In this document: in pieces, positions 51,805-60,010 of the stretch
Layout: each line of letters opens with the position of its first letter
Position numbering within the stretch: the stretch's first letter is position 1
NCBI RefSeq assembly: GCF_014196255.1
Contig: NZ_JACIDH010000001.1
Location: 62,001-126,000, forward strand
DNA: 64,000 nucleotides
From: Sphingomonas pseudosanguinis
GTDB taxonomy: Bacteria > Pseudomonadota > Alphaproteobacteria > Sphingomonadales > Sphingomonadaceae
Direction of reading: 5' to 3'
Translations under genes and position numbers: made by a program
The notes under the pieces: generated by a model
The model's input: only the letters and a program-made list of their open reading frames with translations
The model's database searches: none
What the model was told of the DNA's origin: nothing

Positions 51805-52527
51805 ATGGCTCGGGTTGCAATCGTGACGGGTGGTACGCGCGGTATTGGCGAGGCGATCAGCCTGGCCTTGAAGGACGCCGGCGTCACCGTCGCGGCCAAT
51901 TATGCCGGTAATGACGAACGTGCGCGCGAATTCTCGGAGCGCACCGGGATCAAGGCGTATAAGTGGGACGTGGCCGATTATGACGCGGTCCAGGCCGGCG
52001 TCGCGCAGGTCGCCGAGGAACTGGGGCCCGTCGACATCGTCGTCAACAATGCGGGCATCACCCGCGACGGCACGCTGCTGAAGATGACCTACCAGATGTG
52101 GAAGGAGGTCATGGACACCAACCTCGGCGGTTGCTTCAACATGGCCAAGGCGGTGTTCCCCGGCATGCGCGAACGTAAGTGGGGGCGGATCGTCAATATC
52201 GGCTCGATCAACGGCCAGGCGGGCCAATATGGTCAGGTGAACTATGCCGCCGCCAAGTCGGGCATCCATGGCTTTACCAAGGCGCTGGCGCAGGAAGGCG
52301 CGCGCGTCGGCGTGACCGTCAACGCGATCGCGCCGGGCTATATCGACACCGACATGGTCGCCGCCGTCCCCGCCGACGTGCTGGAGAAGATCGTCGCCAA
52401 GATCCCGGTCGGCCGTCTGGGCCAGGCGCATGAGATCGCGCGCGGCGTCGCCTTCCTGTGCTCGGACGAGGCGGGTTTCGTCACCGGCTCGACCCTGTCG
52501 ATCAACGGCGGCCAGCATATGTATTGA
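51805..52527 (+). CDS. phaB: Acetoacetyl-CoA reductase PhaB (SDR family)
   Basis: 240 residues from ATG 51805 behind GGGAGAGG. NADPH-dependent reductase for polyhydroxybutyrate synthesis. Nucleotide-binding VTGGTRGIGEAIS, NNAGITRD, the catalytic Ser/Tyr/Lys in NIGSINGQAGQYGQVNYAAAKSG, and the PhaB-like MTYQMWKEVMDTNLGGCFN. FabG is the main alternative, but the QFGQxNY-type motif favours PhaB. No phaA or phaC nearby. Confidence 0.88.
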   Translation: MARVAIVTGGTRGIGEAISLALKDAGVTVAANYAGNDERAREFSERTGIKAYKWDVADYDAVQAGVAQVAEELGPVDIVVNNAGITRDGTLLKMTYQMWKEVMDTNLGGCFNMAKAVFPGMRERKWGRIVNIGSINGQAGQYGQVNYAAAKSGIHGFTKALAQEGARVGVTVNAIAPGYIDTDMVAAVPADVLEKIVAKIPVGRLGQAHEIARGVAFLCSDEAGFVTGSTLSINGGQHMY

Positions 52528-52554
52528 GGCGGATGCCATCCCCACAAGCCGTTC

Positions 52555-52604
52555 GCGCCGAGCCCTTCGGCTGGCTGGCAAGCCAGCCGCTCAGGATGAA
52601 CGGA
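52555..52604. repeat. Dispersed palindromic repeat, family B, partial copy 2
   Basis: GCGCCGAGCCCTTCGGCTGGCTGGCAAGCCAGCCGCTCAGGATGAACGG-type segment; the hairpin GGCTGGCTGGCAAGCCAGCC is the same as the inner hairpin of the 54.3 kb copy in reverse orientation. Lies just after phaB. Confidence 0.8.
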
Positions 52605-52648
52605 GGTTTTGCAAAATCGTCTCGTGGGGAGGGATAGGACATAAGCAA

Positions 52649-52680
52649 GAACGCCGGCCTCCCAAGGGGGACCGGCGTTC
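52649..52680. terminator. Hairpin after phaB
   Basis: GAACGCCGG and CCGGCGTTC form a perfect 9-bp stem with a 14-base, partly paired loop, followed on the plus strand by CGTTCTCG and on the minus strand by TTGCTTATG. It serves phaB or the convergent glycine-zipper gene. Confidence 0.55.
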
Positions 52681-52750
52681 CGTTCTCGATACGCTACGCG
52701 AGAAAACTGGGGCGGGTGGGGCAGATACAGGCTCCGCCCGCCCTAACTAT

Positions 52751-53089
52751 TTAGCGGCAATAGCCCGGACGGCCCGACCGCTCGATCGCCCGGCCGGCCA
52801 GCGCACCGCCCGCACCGCCGATCAGCGTGCCCAGCGTGCGATCGCCATCGGTGTCGATGGTGCGACCCAGCAGACCGCCCGCGACCGCGCCGACGATGGT
52901 GCCCGTGGTGCCCGAGCGGCGGCACTTGCTCGCCTGATATTCGGCGCGGGCGCCATCGCTGTAACCCCGGTTGTACCGGTCGGCATGATAGGACCGGCGA
53001 TAGCGATGCGCATCCGCGGCGGTCGCGGGCAGAACAGCGCCGCCGATCATCGCCAGCGTGGTCGCCGCCAGGGTCAGGGTCTTCATCAT
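52751..53089 (-). CDS. Glycine-zipper envelope protein
   Basis: 112 residues from tandem ATG 53089. Signal peptide MMKTLTLAATTLAMIGGAVLPATAA. The C-terminal part has glycine-zipper repeats (GTIVGAVAGGLLGRTI and GTLIGGAGGALAGRAI) typical of 17 kDa surface-antigen-like membrane proteins, with a Tyr/Arg-rich middle. Function unknown. Confidence 0.8.
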   Translation of the reverse strand: MMKTLTLAATTLAMIGGAVLPATAADAHRYRRSYHADRYNRGYSDGARAEYQASKCRRSGTTGTIVGAVAGGLLGRTIDTDGDRTLGTLIGGAGGALAGRAIERSGRPGYCR

Positions 53090-53270
53090 GGTGTCACTCC
53101 CGATACTGTGTTTCGATCGACGGTCCCGTCCGCCGTTAGCCTGCTTCTGGGCGATTCGCGTTGAGCGCTTCCTGAATGCCGCCGTTATCCGCCGTTCATG
53201 CAAATGCCGGCGGGACGGGTGGTCGGGAAATGGCGGCTGTCCTGTTGCGGCGCAGCGCGTATGAGGCGGC

Positions 53271-54281
53271 ATGCGCTTGCTTCTGTCCTGTCTGTTGCTG
53301 CTGGCCTTCGTGCCCGGATGGTCGGGCGAACAGCGACTGGGCCTGCTGGGCCGCGTGCCGCAGATGGAGGCGCGGCCGGTCGCGCTCGATCCCCGCGATC
53401 CGGCGCGGCGGCGGCTGGGCGCGCTGACCTATTTGGGGGGCGTCAGCCTGCATAGCCGCGACCCGGCCTTTGGCGGCTTCTCTTCGCTGGTGGTGACGGG
53501 GGACCGGTTCACCCTGCTGAGCGATGGCGGCAATGTCGTGCAGTTCCGCATGGGGCGGGACTGGCGACCGCATGCGCTGCGCTTCGGCAATCTGCCGGCG
53601 GGGCCGAGCATCGGCTGGCAGAAGCAGGACCGCGACAGCGAATCGCTTGCCCGCGATCCGCGCACCGGCGCGCTGTGGGTCGGGTTCGAGCGCTATAACC
53701 AGATCTGGCGCTATGCGCCCGACTTCACGCGCGCCGAGGGCTATGTCGCGCCGCGCGCCATGGCGGGCTGGCCGCGCAATGGCGGGGCCGAGTCGCTGGC
53801 GCGGATGCCCGATGGCCGATTCGTGACCATTTCCGAGGAAGCGACCGCGACCAAGGCCGAACGGCGCGGGTTGAAGGTCGCCAAGAAGGTGACACGACAG
53901 GGGCTGATCTTCGCAGGCGACCCTTTGCGCTTTCGTCCGCGCCGCTTCCTCTATCAGGTGTCGCCCGACCATGACGTCGCCGATGCCGCCGCGCTGCCCG
54001 ACGGATCGCTGATCGTCATCGAGCGGCGATTCCGCCTGCCGTTCCACTTTTCGAATCGGATCATGCTGGTGCCGGCGGATGGAATCGTACCGGGGCGATT
54101 GGCGAAGGGGCGGCTGCTGGCGGAGTTGGACGCGCCGCTGATCCACGACAATTTCGAGGGCGTGGCGGTCACGCAGGAGGACGGCGCGACCATGTTGTGG
54201 CTGGTATCGGACGACAACCAGACGGTGCTGGAGCGGAGTTACCTGCTGAAATTCCGGTTGGAGGCGCGCGTGGAGAGGTAG
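53271..54281 (+). CDS. Esterase-like activity of phytase family protein
   Basis: 336 residues with a signal peptide (MRLLLSCLLLLAFVPGWSG). Beta-propeller-like pattern of the family: LGGVSLHSRDPAFGGFSSLVVTGDRFTLLSDGG, GGAESLARMPDGRFVTISEE, ALPDGSLIVIERRF and NFEGVAVTQEDGATMLWLVSDDN. Probably exported to the periplasm. Substrate unknown. Confidence 0.82.
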   Translation: MRLLLSCLLLLAFVPGWSGEQRLGLLGRVPQMEARPVALDPRDPARRRLGALTYLGGVSLHSRDPAFGGFSSLVVTGDRFTLLSDGGNVVQFRMGRDWRPHALRFGNLPAGPSIGWQKQDRDSESLARDPRTGALWVGFERYNQIWRYAPDFTRAEGYVAPRAMAGWPRNGGAESLARMPDGRFVTISEEATATKAERRGLKVAKKVTRQGLIFAGDPLRFRPRRFLYQVSPDHDVADAAALPDGSLIVIERRFRLPFHFSNRIMLVPADGIVPGRLAKGRLLAELDAPLIHDNFEGVAVTQEDGATMLWLVSDDNQTVLERSYLLKFRLEARVER

Positions 54282-54284
54282 GGA

Positions 54285-54432
54285 CGTGGCCTTCGGCTTC
54301 GGCGCCGTGCGCCGAAGTTTATCCTGAGCGGCTGGCTTGCCAGCCAGCCGAAGGGCTCAGGCTGAACGGTGTGAGGGGTTGTAGCCATTATTCCAACGCC
54401 CGTTCGGCCTGAGCGAAGTCGAAGGCCACGTA
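54285..54432. repeat. Dispersed palindromic repeat, family B, copy 3 with nested hairpin
   Basis: Outer ends ACGTGGCCTTCG / CGAAGGCCACGT are perfect inverted repeats. Inside is the CTGAGCGGCTGGCTTGCCAG hairpin seen in copy 2, in the opposite orientation, then CAGGCTGAACGG and CCCGTTCGGCCTGAGCGA arms. Begins three bases after the preceding stop codon. Confidence 0.85.
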
Positions 54433-54465
54433 CGTCACGCAGCCACGAAAATCCGCAAACAACGA

Positions 54466-54495
54466 AAACCCGCCGCTCCGGAGAACGGCGGGTTT
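54466..54495 (-). terminator. Intrinsic terminator of rpmB
   Basis: AAACCCGCCG / CGGCGGGTTT stem, followed on the minus strand by TTTTCGTTGTTT. 27 bases after the rpmB stop. Confidence 0.88.
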
Positions 54496-54521
54496 CGAAA
54501 CCTCAGGCACGCGGCGCGAAA

Positions 54522-54830
54522 TTACGCGGCGGCGGCTTCGGTCTTGGCGCCGGCCAGCTTCTTCACGACGTCGCGCTTCAGGCGACGGGCGCGCAGCGAA
54601 AGCTGGTCGTCCGAGGTCTTGACGAGCCAGTTGTCCAGGCCGCCATTGTGCTCGACCGAGCGCAGGCCGTGGGTCGACACGCGAAGACGCACGCTCTTTT
54701 CGAGCGAATCGGAAATCAGCGTGACGTTCTGCAGGTTCGGCAGGAACGTACGCTTGGTCTTGTTGTTGGCGTGGGAAACGTTGTTACCCACCTGCCGGCC
54801 CTTGCCGGTCAGCTCGCAAATGCGCGACAT
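54522..54830 (-). CDS. rpmB: 50S ribosomal protein L28
   Basis: 102 residues from ATG 54830 ([34 protein letters not shown]), a signature L28 N-terminus. Alphaproteobacterial L28 has this longer C-terminal tail ([21 protein letters not shown]). Stand-alone gene with its own terminator. Confidence 0.97.
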   Translation of the reverse strand: MSRICELTGKGRQVGNNVSHANNKTKRTFLPNLQNVTLISDSLEKSVRLRVSTHGLRSVEHNGGLDNWLVKTSDDQLSLRARRLKRDVVKKLAGAKTEAAAA

Positions 54831-54993
54831 GATCGTTATCCTGGTTTCAGGCAATGCCCGGAAAGGCCGCGCGGATAACCCGGACCGGCGTCCACGTCAA
54901 CCGATTCCCTGTGATCGGCCATGCACGATGGGCCGTGCAACCGCCCCCGGGACGAGGCGTTGTTACGGCAACGAACCTGATGGAGCCAGACCC

Positions 54994-55206
54994 ATGCGCG
55001 CCTTTCTCGTCCTCATCGGCATCGTCCTGCTGCTGGCCGCCGGCGCCATGGCGATGGGCTGGATCAGCATCGACCAAACCCGCCCCGCCGTCGTCCAGGC
55101 GCCGACCTTCCGCGCCGAAGGGCCCAAGGTGTCGGTCGGCACCACCCAGAAGACGGTCGAAGTGCCCACCGTCTCGGTTCAGAAGCCCACCGATAACGCG
55201 CAATAA
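54994..55206 (+). CDS. Small membrane-anchored hypothetical protein
   Basis: 70 residues. One N-terminal membrane helix (MRAFLVLIGIVLLLAAGAMAMGWISI) and a short Val/Thr/Pro-rich extracytoplasmic tail (TTQKTVEVPTVSVQKP). Unrecognised; similar small proteins occur in sphingomonads. 55 bases upstream of tadA on the same strand. Confidence 0.65.
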   Translation: MRAFLVLIGIVLLLAAGAMAMGWISIDQTRPAVVQAPTFRAEGPKVSVGTTQKTVEVPTVSVQKPTDNAQ

Positions 55207-55261
55207 CCACGGAGCCTTCCATACCCTTGCCCGCGCGCATCACGCGGGGCAGGGGGATGTG

Positions 55262-55711
55262 ATGTTCCCGCTGCCCGATCCGATGCGCCTCGCACTCGAT
55301 GCCGCCCGCCAGGCGGGGCAGGCGGGGGAGGTGCCGGTCGGCGCGGTAGTCATGCGACAGGGCGAGGTCATCGCCACCGGGGCGAACGCGCCCCGCCGTC
55401 TGCACGACCCCACCGCCCATGCCGAAATCCAAGCGATTCGCGCTGCTGCCGCCAGGCTCGGCCGCGACCGGCTGGAGGATTGCGATCTGTGGGTGACGCT
55501 GGAGCCCTGCGCGATGTGCGCCGGGGCCATCGCGCATGCCCGAATCGCCCGACTCTATTATGCGGCCAGCGATCCCAAGGGCGGCGCGGTGGAACATGGC
55601 CCGCGCTTCTTCGCCCAGCCGACCTGCCATCACCGGCCCGACATCTATAGCGGGATGGGCGAGGGCGAGGCGGCCGGTCTGCTCCGCGATTTCTTTACGG
55701 CGCGTCGCTGA
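55262..55711 (+). CDS. tadA: tRNA-specific adenosine deaminase TadA
   Basis: 149 residues. Makes inosine-34 in tRNA-Arg. Zinc/catalytic motif DPTAHAEIQAIRAAA (HAE) and LEPCAMCAGAIAHARI (PCxxC) are intact, with the family segment DPKGGAVEHGPRFF. Length and motifs favour TadA over other nucleoside deaminases. Confidence 0.94.
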   Translation: MFPLPDPMRLALDAARQAGQAGEVPVGAVVMRQGEVIATGANAPRRLHDPTAHAEIQAIRAAAARLGRDRLEDCDLWVTLEPCAMCAGAIAHARIARLYYAASDPKGGAVEHGPRFFAQPTCHHRPDIYSGMGEGEAAGLLRDFFTARR

Positions 55712-55751
55712 GCGATCCCGGTCGCATCGACATTCCGACCAACCCGCCCTC

Positions 55752-56009
55752 ATTCCTCCGCTGCAAGGGCGCGCGAGGAACCTGACCTCTCCCACGGTAC
55801 CCCTCCGTCAGGCCTGCGGCCTGCCACCTCCCCTTGCAGGGGATCGCTGCAAAACGCTTTACACCATCCCGGGGCAGGCCGGGGTCCAGTCGGGTAAGCG
55901 CTGATAAGCGATGAAGAGCGTTCGGCATCTGGACCCCGGCCTTCGCCGGGGCGGTGCGTGAAGAGCGGGAAACGCCAATTCCGCAACGACGCTCTGCAAG
56001 GGGAGGAAT
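55752..56009. repeat. Composite repeat: family A copy 4 interrupted by a family C hairpin
   Basis: Family A sequence runs from TTCCTCCGCTGCAAGGG (55752) to CTTGCAGGGGA (55853), with the CCGTCAGGCC-TGCG-GCCTG core. A second palindrome follows: GGGCAGGCCGGGGTCCAG (55871) and CTGGACCCCGGCCTTCGCC (55929). TGCAAGGGGAGGAAT at 55995 looks like the displaced outer end of the A element. Fills most of the gap 55712-56029. Confidence 0.75.
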
Positions 56010-56029
56010 AGCGCGAATGTCAGCCAGCG

Positions 56030-56236
56030 CTAACGCCGCTTTCGGTCATGGAAGAAGCGGACCAGGAACATGGCGACCACGCCGCTTGCGCCACCCACAA
56101 TGGCCCCGCGGAAGGACGAATGGGGTGCGATGTTCCAGGCATTCAGAATCAGAAGTGCGGAATAGGTCAGTCCACCCGTCAGCAACGCGCCGATCCACAA
56201 GACCGCGCGCGACGGTCCGTCCGGTCTTTTCGTCAT
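56030..56236 (-). CDS. Small membrane protein, unknown
   Basis: 68 residues, two predicted membrane helices (AVLWIGALLTGGLTYSALLILNAW and AIVGGASGVVAMFLVRFF) and a basic C-terminus (HDRKRR). Unrecognised. Start at 56236 (MTKRPDG) is chosen; upstream in-frame codons continue, so the N-terminus is uncertain. Confidence 0.5.
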   Translation of the reverse strand: MTKRPDGPSRAVLWIGALLTGGLTYSALLILNAWNIAPHSSFRGAIVGGASGVVAMFLVRFFHDRKRR

Positions 56237-56329
56237 TCCGATTCGCGTTCTTCGTTGGGAAGGATGCGTGCCTATTGAACACCGGCTGGCGTGACGGACG
56301 CATGACGGCGCGATGAAGGCATGAAAAAA

Positions 56330-56355
56330 GGCCCGGACGGCATCCCGTCCGAGCC
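56330..56355 (-). terminator. Intrinsic terminator of the OmpA-family gene
   Basis: GGCTCGGACGG-GATG-CCGTCCGGGCC on the minus strand followed by TTTTTTC. 26 bases after the stop. Confidence 0.88.
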
Positions 56356-56381
56356 CTTTCTTCCCATGCGATATGGCGTGT

Positions 56382-57059
56382 TTAGCGCAGATCGCCCTCG
56401 CGGATCGGTACGATCTTGATCTCGACGCGGCGGTTGGCGGCGCGGCCGGCATCGGTGTCGTTCGACGCGACCGGCTGCGACTTGCCGAAGCCGCGCGTGC
56501 CGATACGGGCCGGCTGCACCCCGCGCGAGGCGAGATAGTCGGCGACCGCCACCGCGCGGCGCTCGGACAGCGCCTGGTTATAGCTGTCGCTGCCGGTCGA
56601 ATCGGTGTGGCCGTACACATCGATATAGGTCTGGCGATACTGCGACAGGATGTCGGCGACCTGATCCAGCGTCTGGCGGAACTGCGGCTGCACCGTCGAC
56701 GAATCATAGCCGAAGGTGATGCCCGACGGCAGGTTCAGCAACAGGTCGTCGCCCTGGCGGACCACCTGCACATCGGTGCCGGCGGTGCGGGCGCGCAGGT
56801 CGCGCTCCTGCTTGTCCATATACGCGCCGATGCCGGCGCCGGCGAGGCCGCCAATGCCGGCGCCCAGGATCTTCTCGGTCCGGTCGCGCCGGCCGCCGAC
56901 CAGATCGCCGAGCAGATAGCCGCCGACCGCGCCGCCCAGGCCGCCGATCGCCGCCTTGGACAGGCGCTGCTGGCCGGTTTCCGGATCGGTGGTGCAGGCC
57001 GAGGTGGCGACCAGCGCCGACAGCGCGGCCATGGTCAGGAACTTTGCGGACGTCTTCAT
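56382..57059 (-). CDS. OmpA-family lipoprotein with glycine zipper
   Basis: 225 residues. Lipobox ALVATSAC (Cys about residue 22). Glycine-zipper region follows (KAAIGGLGGAVGGYLLGDLVGGRRDRTEKILGAGIGGLAGAGIGAYMDKQE), then an intact OmpA-like peptidoglycan-binding domain (DVYGHTDSTGSDSYNQALSERRAVAVADYLASRGV; NRRVEIKIVP). YiaD/Pal-like outer-membrane lipoprotein. ATG 57059 has AAGGGTT upstream. Confidence 0.92.
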   Translation of the reverse strand: MKTSAKFLTMAALSALVATSACTTDPETGQQRLSKAAIGGLGGAVGGYLLGDLVGGRRDRTEKILGAGIGGLAGAGIGAYMDKQERDLRARTAGTDVQVVRQGDDLLLNLPSGITFGYDSSTVQPQFRQTLDQVADILSQYRQTYIDVYGHTDSTGSDSYNQALSERRAVAVADYLASRGVQPARIGTRGFGKSQPVASNDTDAGRAANRRVEIKIVPIREGDLR

Positions 57060-57200
57060 GCGCATAACCCTTGTTAATGTGTCGCGTCTCTTCCCCCGAA
57101 ACGCGAACCCGGTGGCGCTTGTTCCGCAGGCGATCTGAACGGAAGATGACGACAGGAGTTGTCGAAGACCTGTCCGGCCCGCTATGAGCACTCCACACCG

Positions 57201-58502
57201 ATGGCCACGCTGCCCCCCTTTCCCTGGATCGACGTCCTCATCATCCTCGCGCTCGTCGCGTTGAACGGGGCCTTTGCGATGAGCGAACTGGCGATCGTGT
57301 CCGCTCGTCGCGCCCGGCTGGAGGGGATGGCCCGGGGCGGGAGCAAGGGCGCGCAGGCCGCGCTGACGCTGGCCGCCGATCCGGGCAAGTTCCTGTCGAC
57401 CGTTCAGATCGGCATCACCCTGACCGGCATCATCGCCGGTGCCTATTCGGGCGCGAGTCTCGGCACGCCGACGGCGGCGCGGTTGCAGGCGCTGGGCATC
57501 GCGCCCGCGACCGCCGCGACCTTGGGCTTCGCGCTGGTCATCGGCCTCACCACCTATGCCTCGCTGATCCTGGGCGAATTGGTCCCGAAGCAATTCGCGC
57601 TGCGCAAGCCCGAGCCGATCGCCGCCTTCGTCGCGCTGCCCATGCGCTGGCTCGCGGTGGGGACCGCGCCGATCGTCTGGGTGCTCGATTCGACCAGCGG
57701 CATCATCTTCAAGCTGCTGGGCCTGAACCGCGACAATGAGGATCAGGTGACTGCCGAGGAGCTGCACCTGATCGTCGCCGAGGCGTCCAAGTCCGGCGTG
57801 ATCGAGGAGCATGAGCGCTCGATCATTTCGGGCGTCGTGCGCCTCGCCGACCGACCGGTGCGCGAGGTGATGACGCCGCGTACCGAGATCGACTGGCTCG
57901 ACTGCACGCTGGACGACGAGGCGATTCGCGCCAAGCTGCTCGAAAGCCCGCGTACCCGCCTGCCGGTGGGCGAAGGGTCGATCGACGCGGTGGTCGGCGT
58001 GGTCCAGGCACGCGACATCGCCATGGCGCTGTTCCGCGGCGATCCGCTCGACCTCAAGACGCTGATGCGCAAGGCGCCGGTGGTGATCGACCGGATCGAC
58101 GCGATGGACGTGCTGCTGGCGCTGCGTCAGGCCGAGGTGCCGATGGCGCTGATCCATGACGAATACGGCCATTTCGAAGGAATCGTGACCCCGTCCGATC
58201 TGCTCGCGGCGATCGCGGGCGAGTTCGCCTCAGACGCCGATCCGGGCGACGCGCCCTCGGTGGTGGAGCGCGACGACGGTTCGCTGCTGGTCGCCGGCAC
58301 CATGGCGGCCGACGCGCTGGCCGACCGGCTGGGCATCGACCTGCCCGATGACCGCGACTACGCGACCGTCGCCGGCCTGGCGCTGGCCGTGTTCCGCCAC
58401 CTGCCGGCCGAGGGCGAGAGCTTCGTCGAACAGGGCTGGCGCTTCGAGGTGGTCGATCTGGACGGCCGGCGGATCGACAAGCTGCTGGTCAGCGAGGTTT
58501 AG
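57201..58502 (+). CDS. HlyC/CorC family (CNNM + CBS) membrane protein
   Basis: 433 residues from ATG 57201. N-terminal CNNM/DUF21 membrane domain (about 10-190; ALNGAFAMSELAIVSARRARLEGMARGG, LILGELVPKQFALRKPE). Paired CBS domains follow (VREVMTPRTEIDWLD; KAPVVIDRIDAMDVLLALRQAEVPMALIHDEYGHFEGIVTPSDLL) and a C-terminal CorC_HlyC domain. Family members are implicated in Mg/Co export; called haemolysin only by history. Confidence 0.92.
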   Translation: MATLPPFPWIDVLIILALVALNGAFAMSELAIVSARRARLEGMARGGSKGAQAALTLAADPGKFLSTVQIGITLTGIIAGAYSGASLGTPTAARLQALGIAPATAATLGFALVIGLTTYASLILGELVPKQFALRKPEPIAAFVALPMRWLAVGTAPIVWVLDSTSGIIFKLLGLNRDNEDQVTAEELHLIVAEASKSGVIEEHERSIISGVVRLADRPVREVMTPRTEIDWLDCTLDDEAIRAKLLESPRTRLPVGEGSIDAVVGVVQARDIAMALFRGDPLDLKTLMRKAPVVIDRIDAMDVLLALRQAEVPMALIHDEYGHFEGIVTPSDLLAAIAGEFASDADPGDAPSVVERDDGSLLVAGTMAADALADRLGIDLPDDRDYATVAGLALAVFRHLPAEGESFVEQGWRFEVVDLDGRRIDKLLVSEV

Positions 58503-58857
58503 GGGCTTTCGGCTTCGGCGCTGGCGGCAGCGCCACGAAGTCGATCCGCTGAAAATCCGCCTGGTTGACGACGAAGATCACCGCAGCGGTACAGCGATAA
58601 GGGATGTCGGCCTCGCTGCCGATCGCAGCCGATACCCAGCTTCGACGGGCTTCCCGTAACGTCGCCACCGCAGCGACATCGTCTTTGGGCAAAGTGAAGA
58701 GCTGACCCGCAACCGTCATCATACAGATGTCGGGCGGCGTGTGCGCCATCGTGATCGGCAGGGATGCTTCGACGTTTTTGCTGGATGGTGGCGCAGGCAA
58801 AGCCATACCGGCCATCGCCAAGATCGAAGGCACGGTGTCGGTCGACCAGAGCATCAT
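58489..58857 (-). CDS. Hypothetical protein, possibly exported
   Basis: 122 residues; its C-terminal codons overlap the preceding convergent gene by 14 bases. A weak hydrophobic N-terminus (SILAMAGMALPAPPSS), the middle AVATLREARRSWVSAAIGSEADIPYRCTAAVIFVVNQADFQRIDFVALPPAPKPKAPK, Pro-rich at the end. Unrecognised. Base composition is less GC-rich than the surroundings. Confidence 0.5.
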   Translation of the reverse strand: MMLWSTDTVPSILAMAGMALPAPPSSKNVEASLPITMAHTPPDICMMTVAGQLFTLPKDDVAAVATLREARRSWVSAAIGSEADIPYRCTAAVIFVVNQADFQRIDFVALPPAPKPKAPKPR

Positions 58858-58958
58858 GACGGAAAGCTATCAGTGAGTCGAACCATCGGCAATGCGGATC
58901 GAAGCAGGGCGCTATATTGACCATTGTTGGTGCATGGAAATGCTGACAGGATGTGACC

Positions 58959-59921
58959 ATGTCGATGATCCTGCCATTTCTGGTTGCCGCCCTATCTGTT
59001 TCTGCCGTGCCCTGTGCGGATGGTGACTGGATATTCAAGGCGGGTGATACATCTCTCTTCCGGTTCGGTGTCCACGCTTCACCCCAAGGGTTGAAGGCGA
59101 CATGGGATCGGCCGCAAGATTTTGACTTTGATAAGGAAAACTTCACGAACGTCACGGGGCCGGTCATCCGCCGCACCGCGATCAAGGTGCAACCGGTGGG
59201 TGACGATCTGGAACTGACGTTCGACGATCCCCGGCCGGGCGCGACTCCGGATATTTTTCGTCTACACTGTCTGGCCGATGGGCAGGTCTCGGCCATGTAT
59301 CAGGGGGTTGCGTTCGAACCCTTTCTTCTCGGCCGTGCCGTGCCCGGTAAGGATACACTGGGACCCTGGACGGCGGGGGGCATCTATCGGCAGAAAATGG
59401 ACTATCCCACCAACGCCGAGATGTCGGCCATCTTCAAGGCGGATCAGGACGATCGGCGACGACCGAACATCGACTGGTCGGTGGTCGGCCCGGCCGATGC
59501 AAAGCGTAAGGCGCGGACGCAGGAACTGCTCGATGCCGGCGCTCTGCACAGCGGCGATGACTTTTACCACGCCGCCTTTCTGTTCCAGCATGGCGATGGG
59601 CCGGGCGACTATCTGAAGGCGCATCTGCTGGCGATGATCGCGGCGGCGCGGGGCAAGCCGAAAGCGGTGTGGATCGCCTCGGCGACGCTCGACCGCTATC
59701 TCCAGTCGATCGGCAAGCCGCAGGTGCTGGGCACGCAATATAGCATCCCGCGCGGTGGCGCGGTGACGCAGGAGCCCTATGACAAGGCGCTGGTGTCCGA
59801 CGCGCTGCGTCAAGCATTGCGCGTGCCCTCGCTGGCGGAGCAGGACAAACGCCGGCAGGCGCTGGCCGACGAGGTGGCGGCGGAGGCGAAGGCGCAGACC
59901 GCCGTCTCGCCCAAGCCATGA
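58959..59921 (+). CDS. Secreted DUF6624-like protein
   Basis: 320 residues with signal peptide (MSMILPFLVAALSVSAVPC). The C-terminal half shows the DUF6624 pattern: IFKADQDDRR, GALHSGDDFYHAAFLFQHGDGPGDYLKAHLLAMIAAARGKPKAVWIASATLDRYLQSIGKPQVLGTQY. The N-terminal half (15-140) is unrecognised. Function unknown; the two following genes are unrelated. Confidence 0.65.
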   Translation: MSMILPFLVAALSVSAVPCADGDWIFKAGDTSLFRFGVHASPQGLKATWDRPQDFDFDKENFTNVTGPVIRRTAIKVQPVGDDLELTFDDPRPGATPDIFRLHCLADGQVSAMYQGVAFEPFLLGRAVPGKDTLGPWTAGGIYRQKMDYPTNAEMSAIFKADQDDRRRPNIDWSVVGPADAKRKARTQELLDAGALHSGDDFYHAAFLFQHGDGPGDYLKAHLLAMIAAARGKPKAVWIASATLDRYLQSIGKPQVLGTQYSIPRGGAVTQEPYDKALVSDALRQALRVPSLAEQDKRRQALADEVAAEAKAQTAVSPKP

Positions 59922-60010
59922 CGCGGGCGGTAAAAATGGTCGAGTGGTGAAACGGGCTTGCCATCATGATGGCATAAGCCCGACCGGTTCGATTCAGGGG
60001 GAGGCGCACG

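Noticed and set aside
59976-60010. GGTTCGATTC near 59983 resembling a tRNA T-loop.
   Set aside because: No matching acceptor, D or anticodon arms on either side; no tRNA seen in the window.
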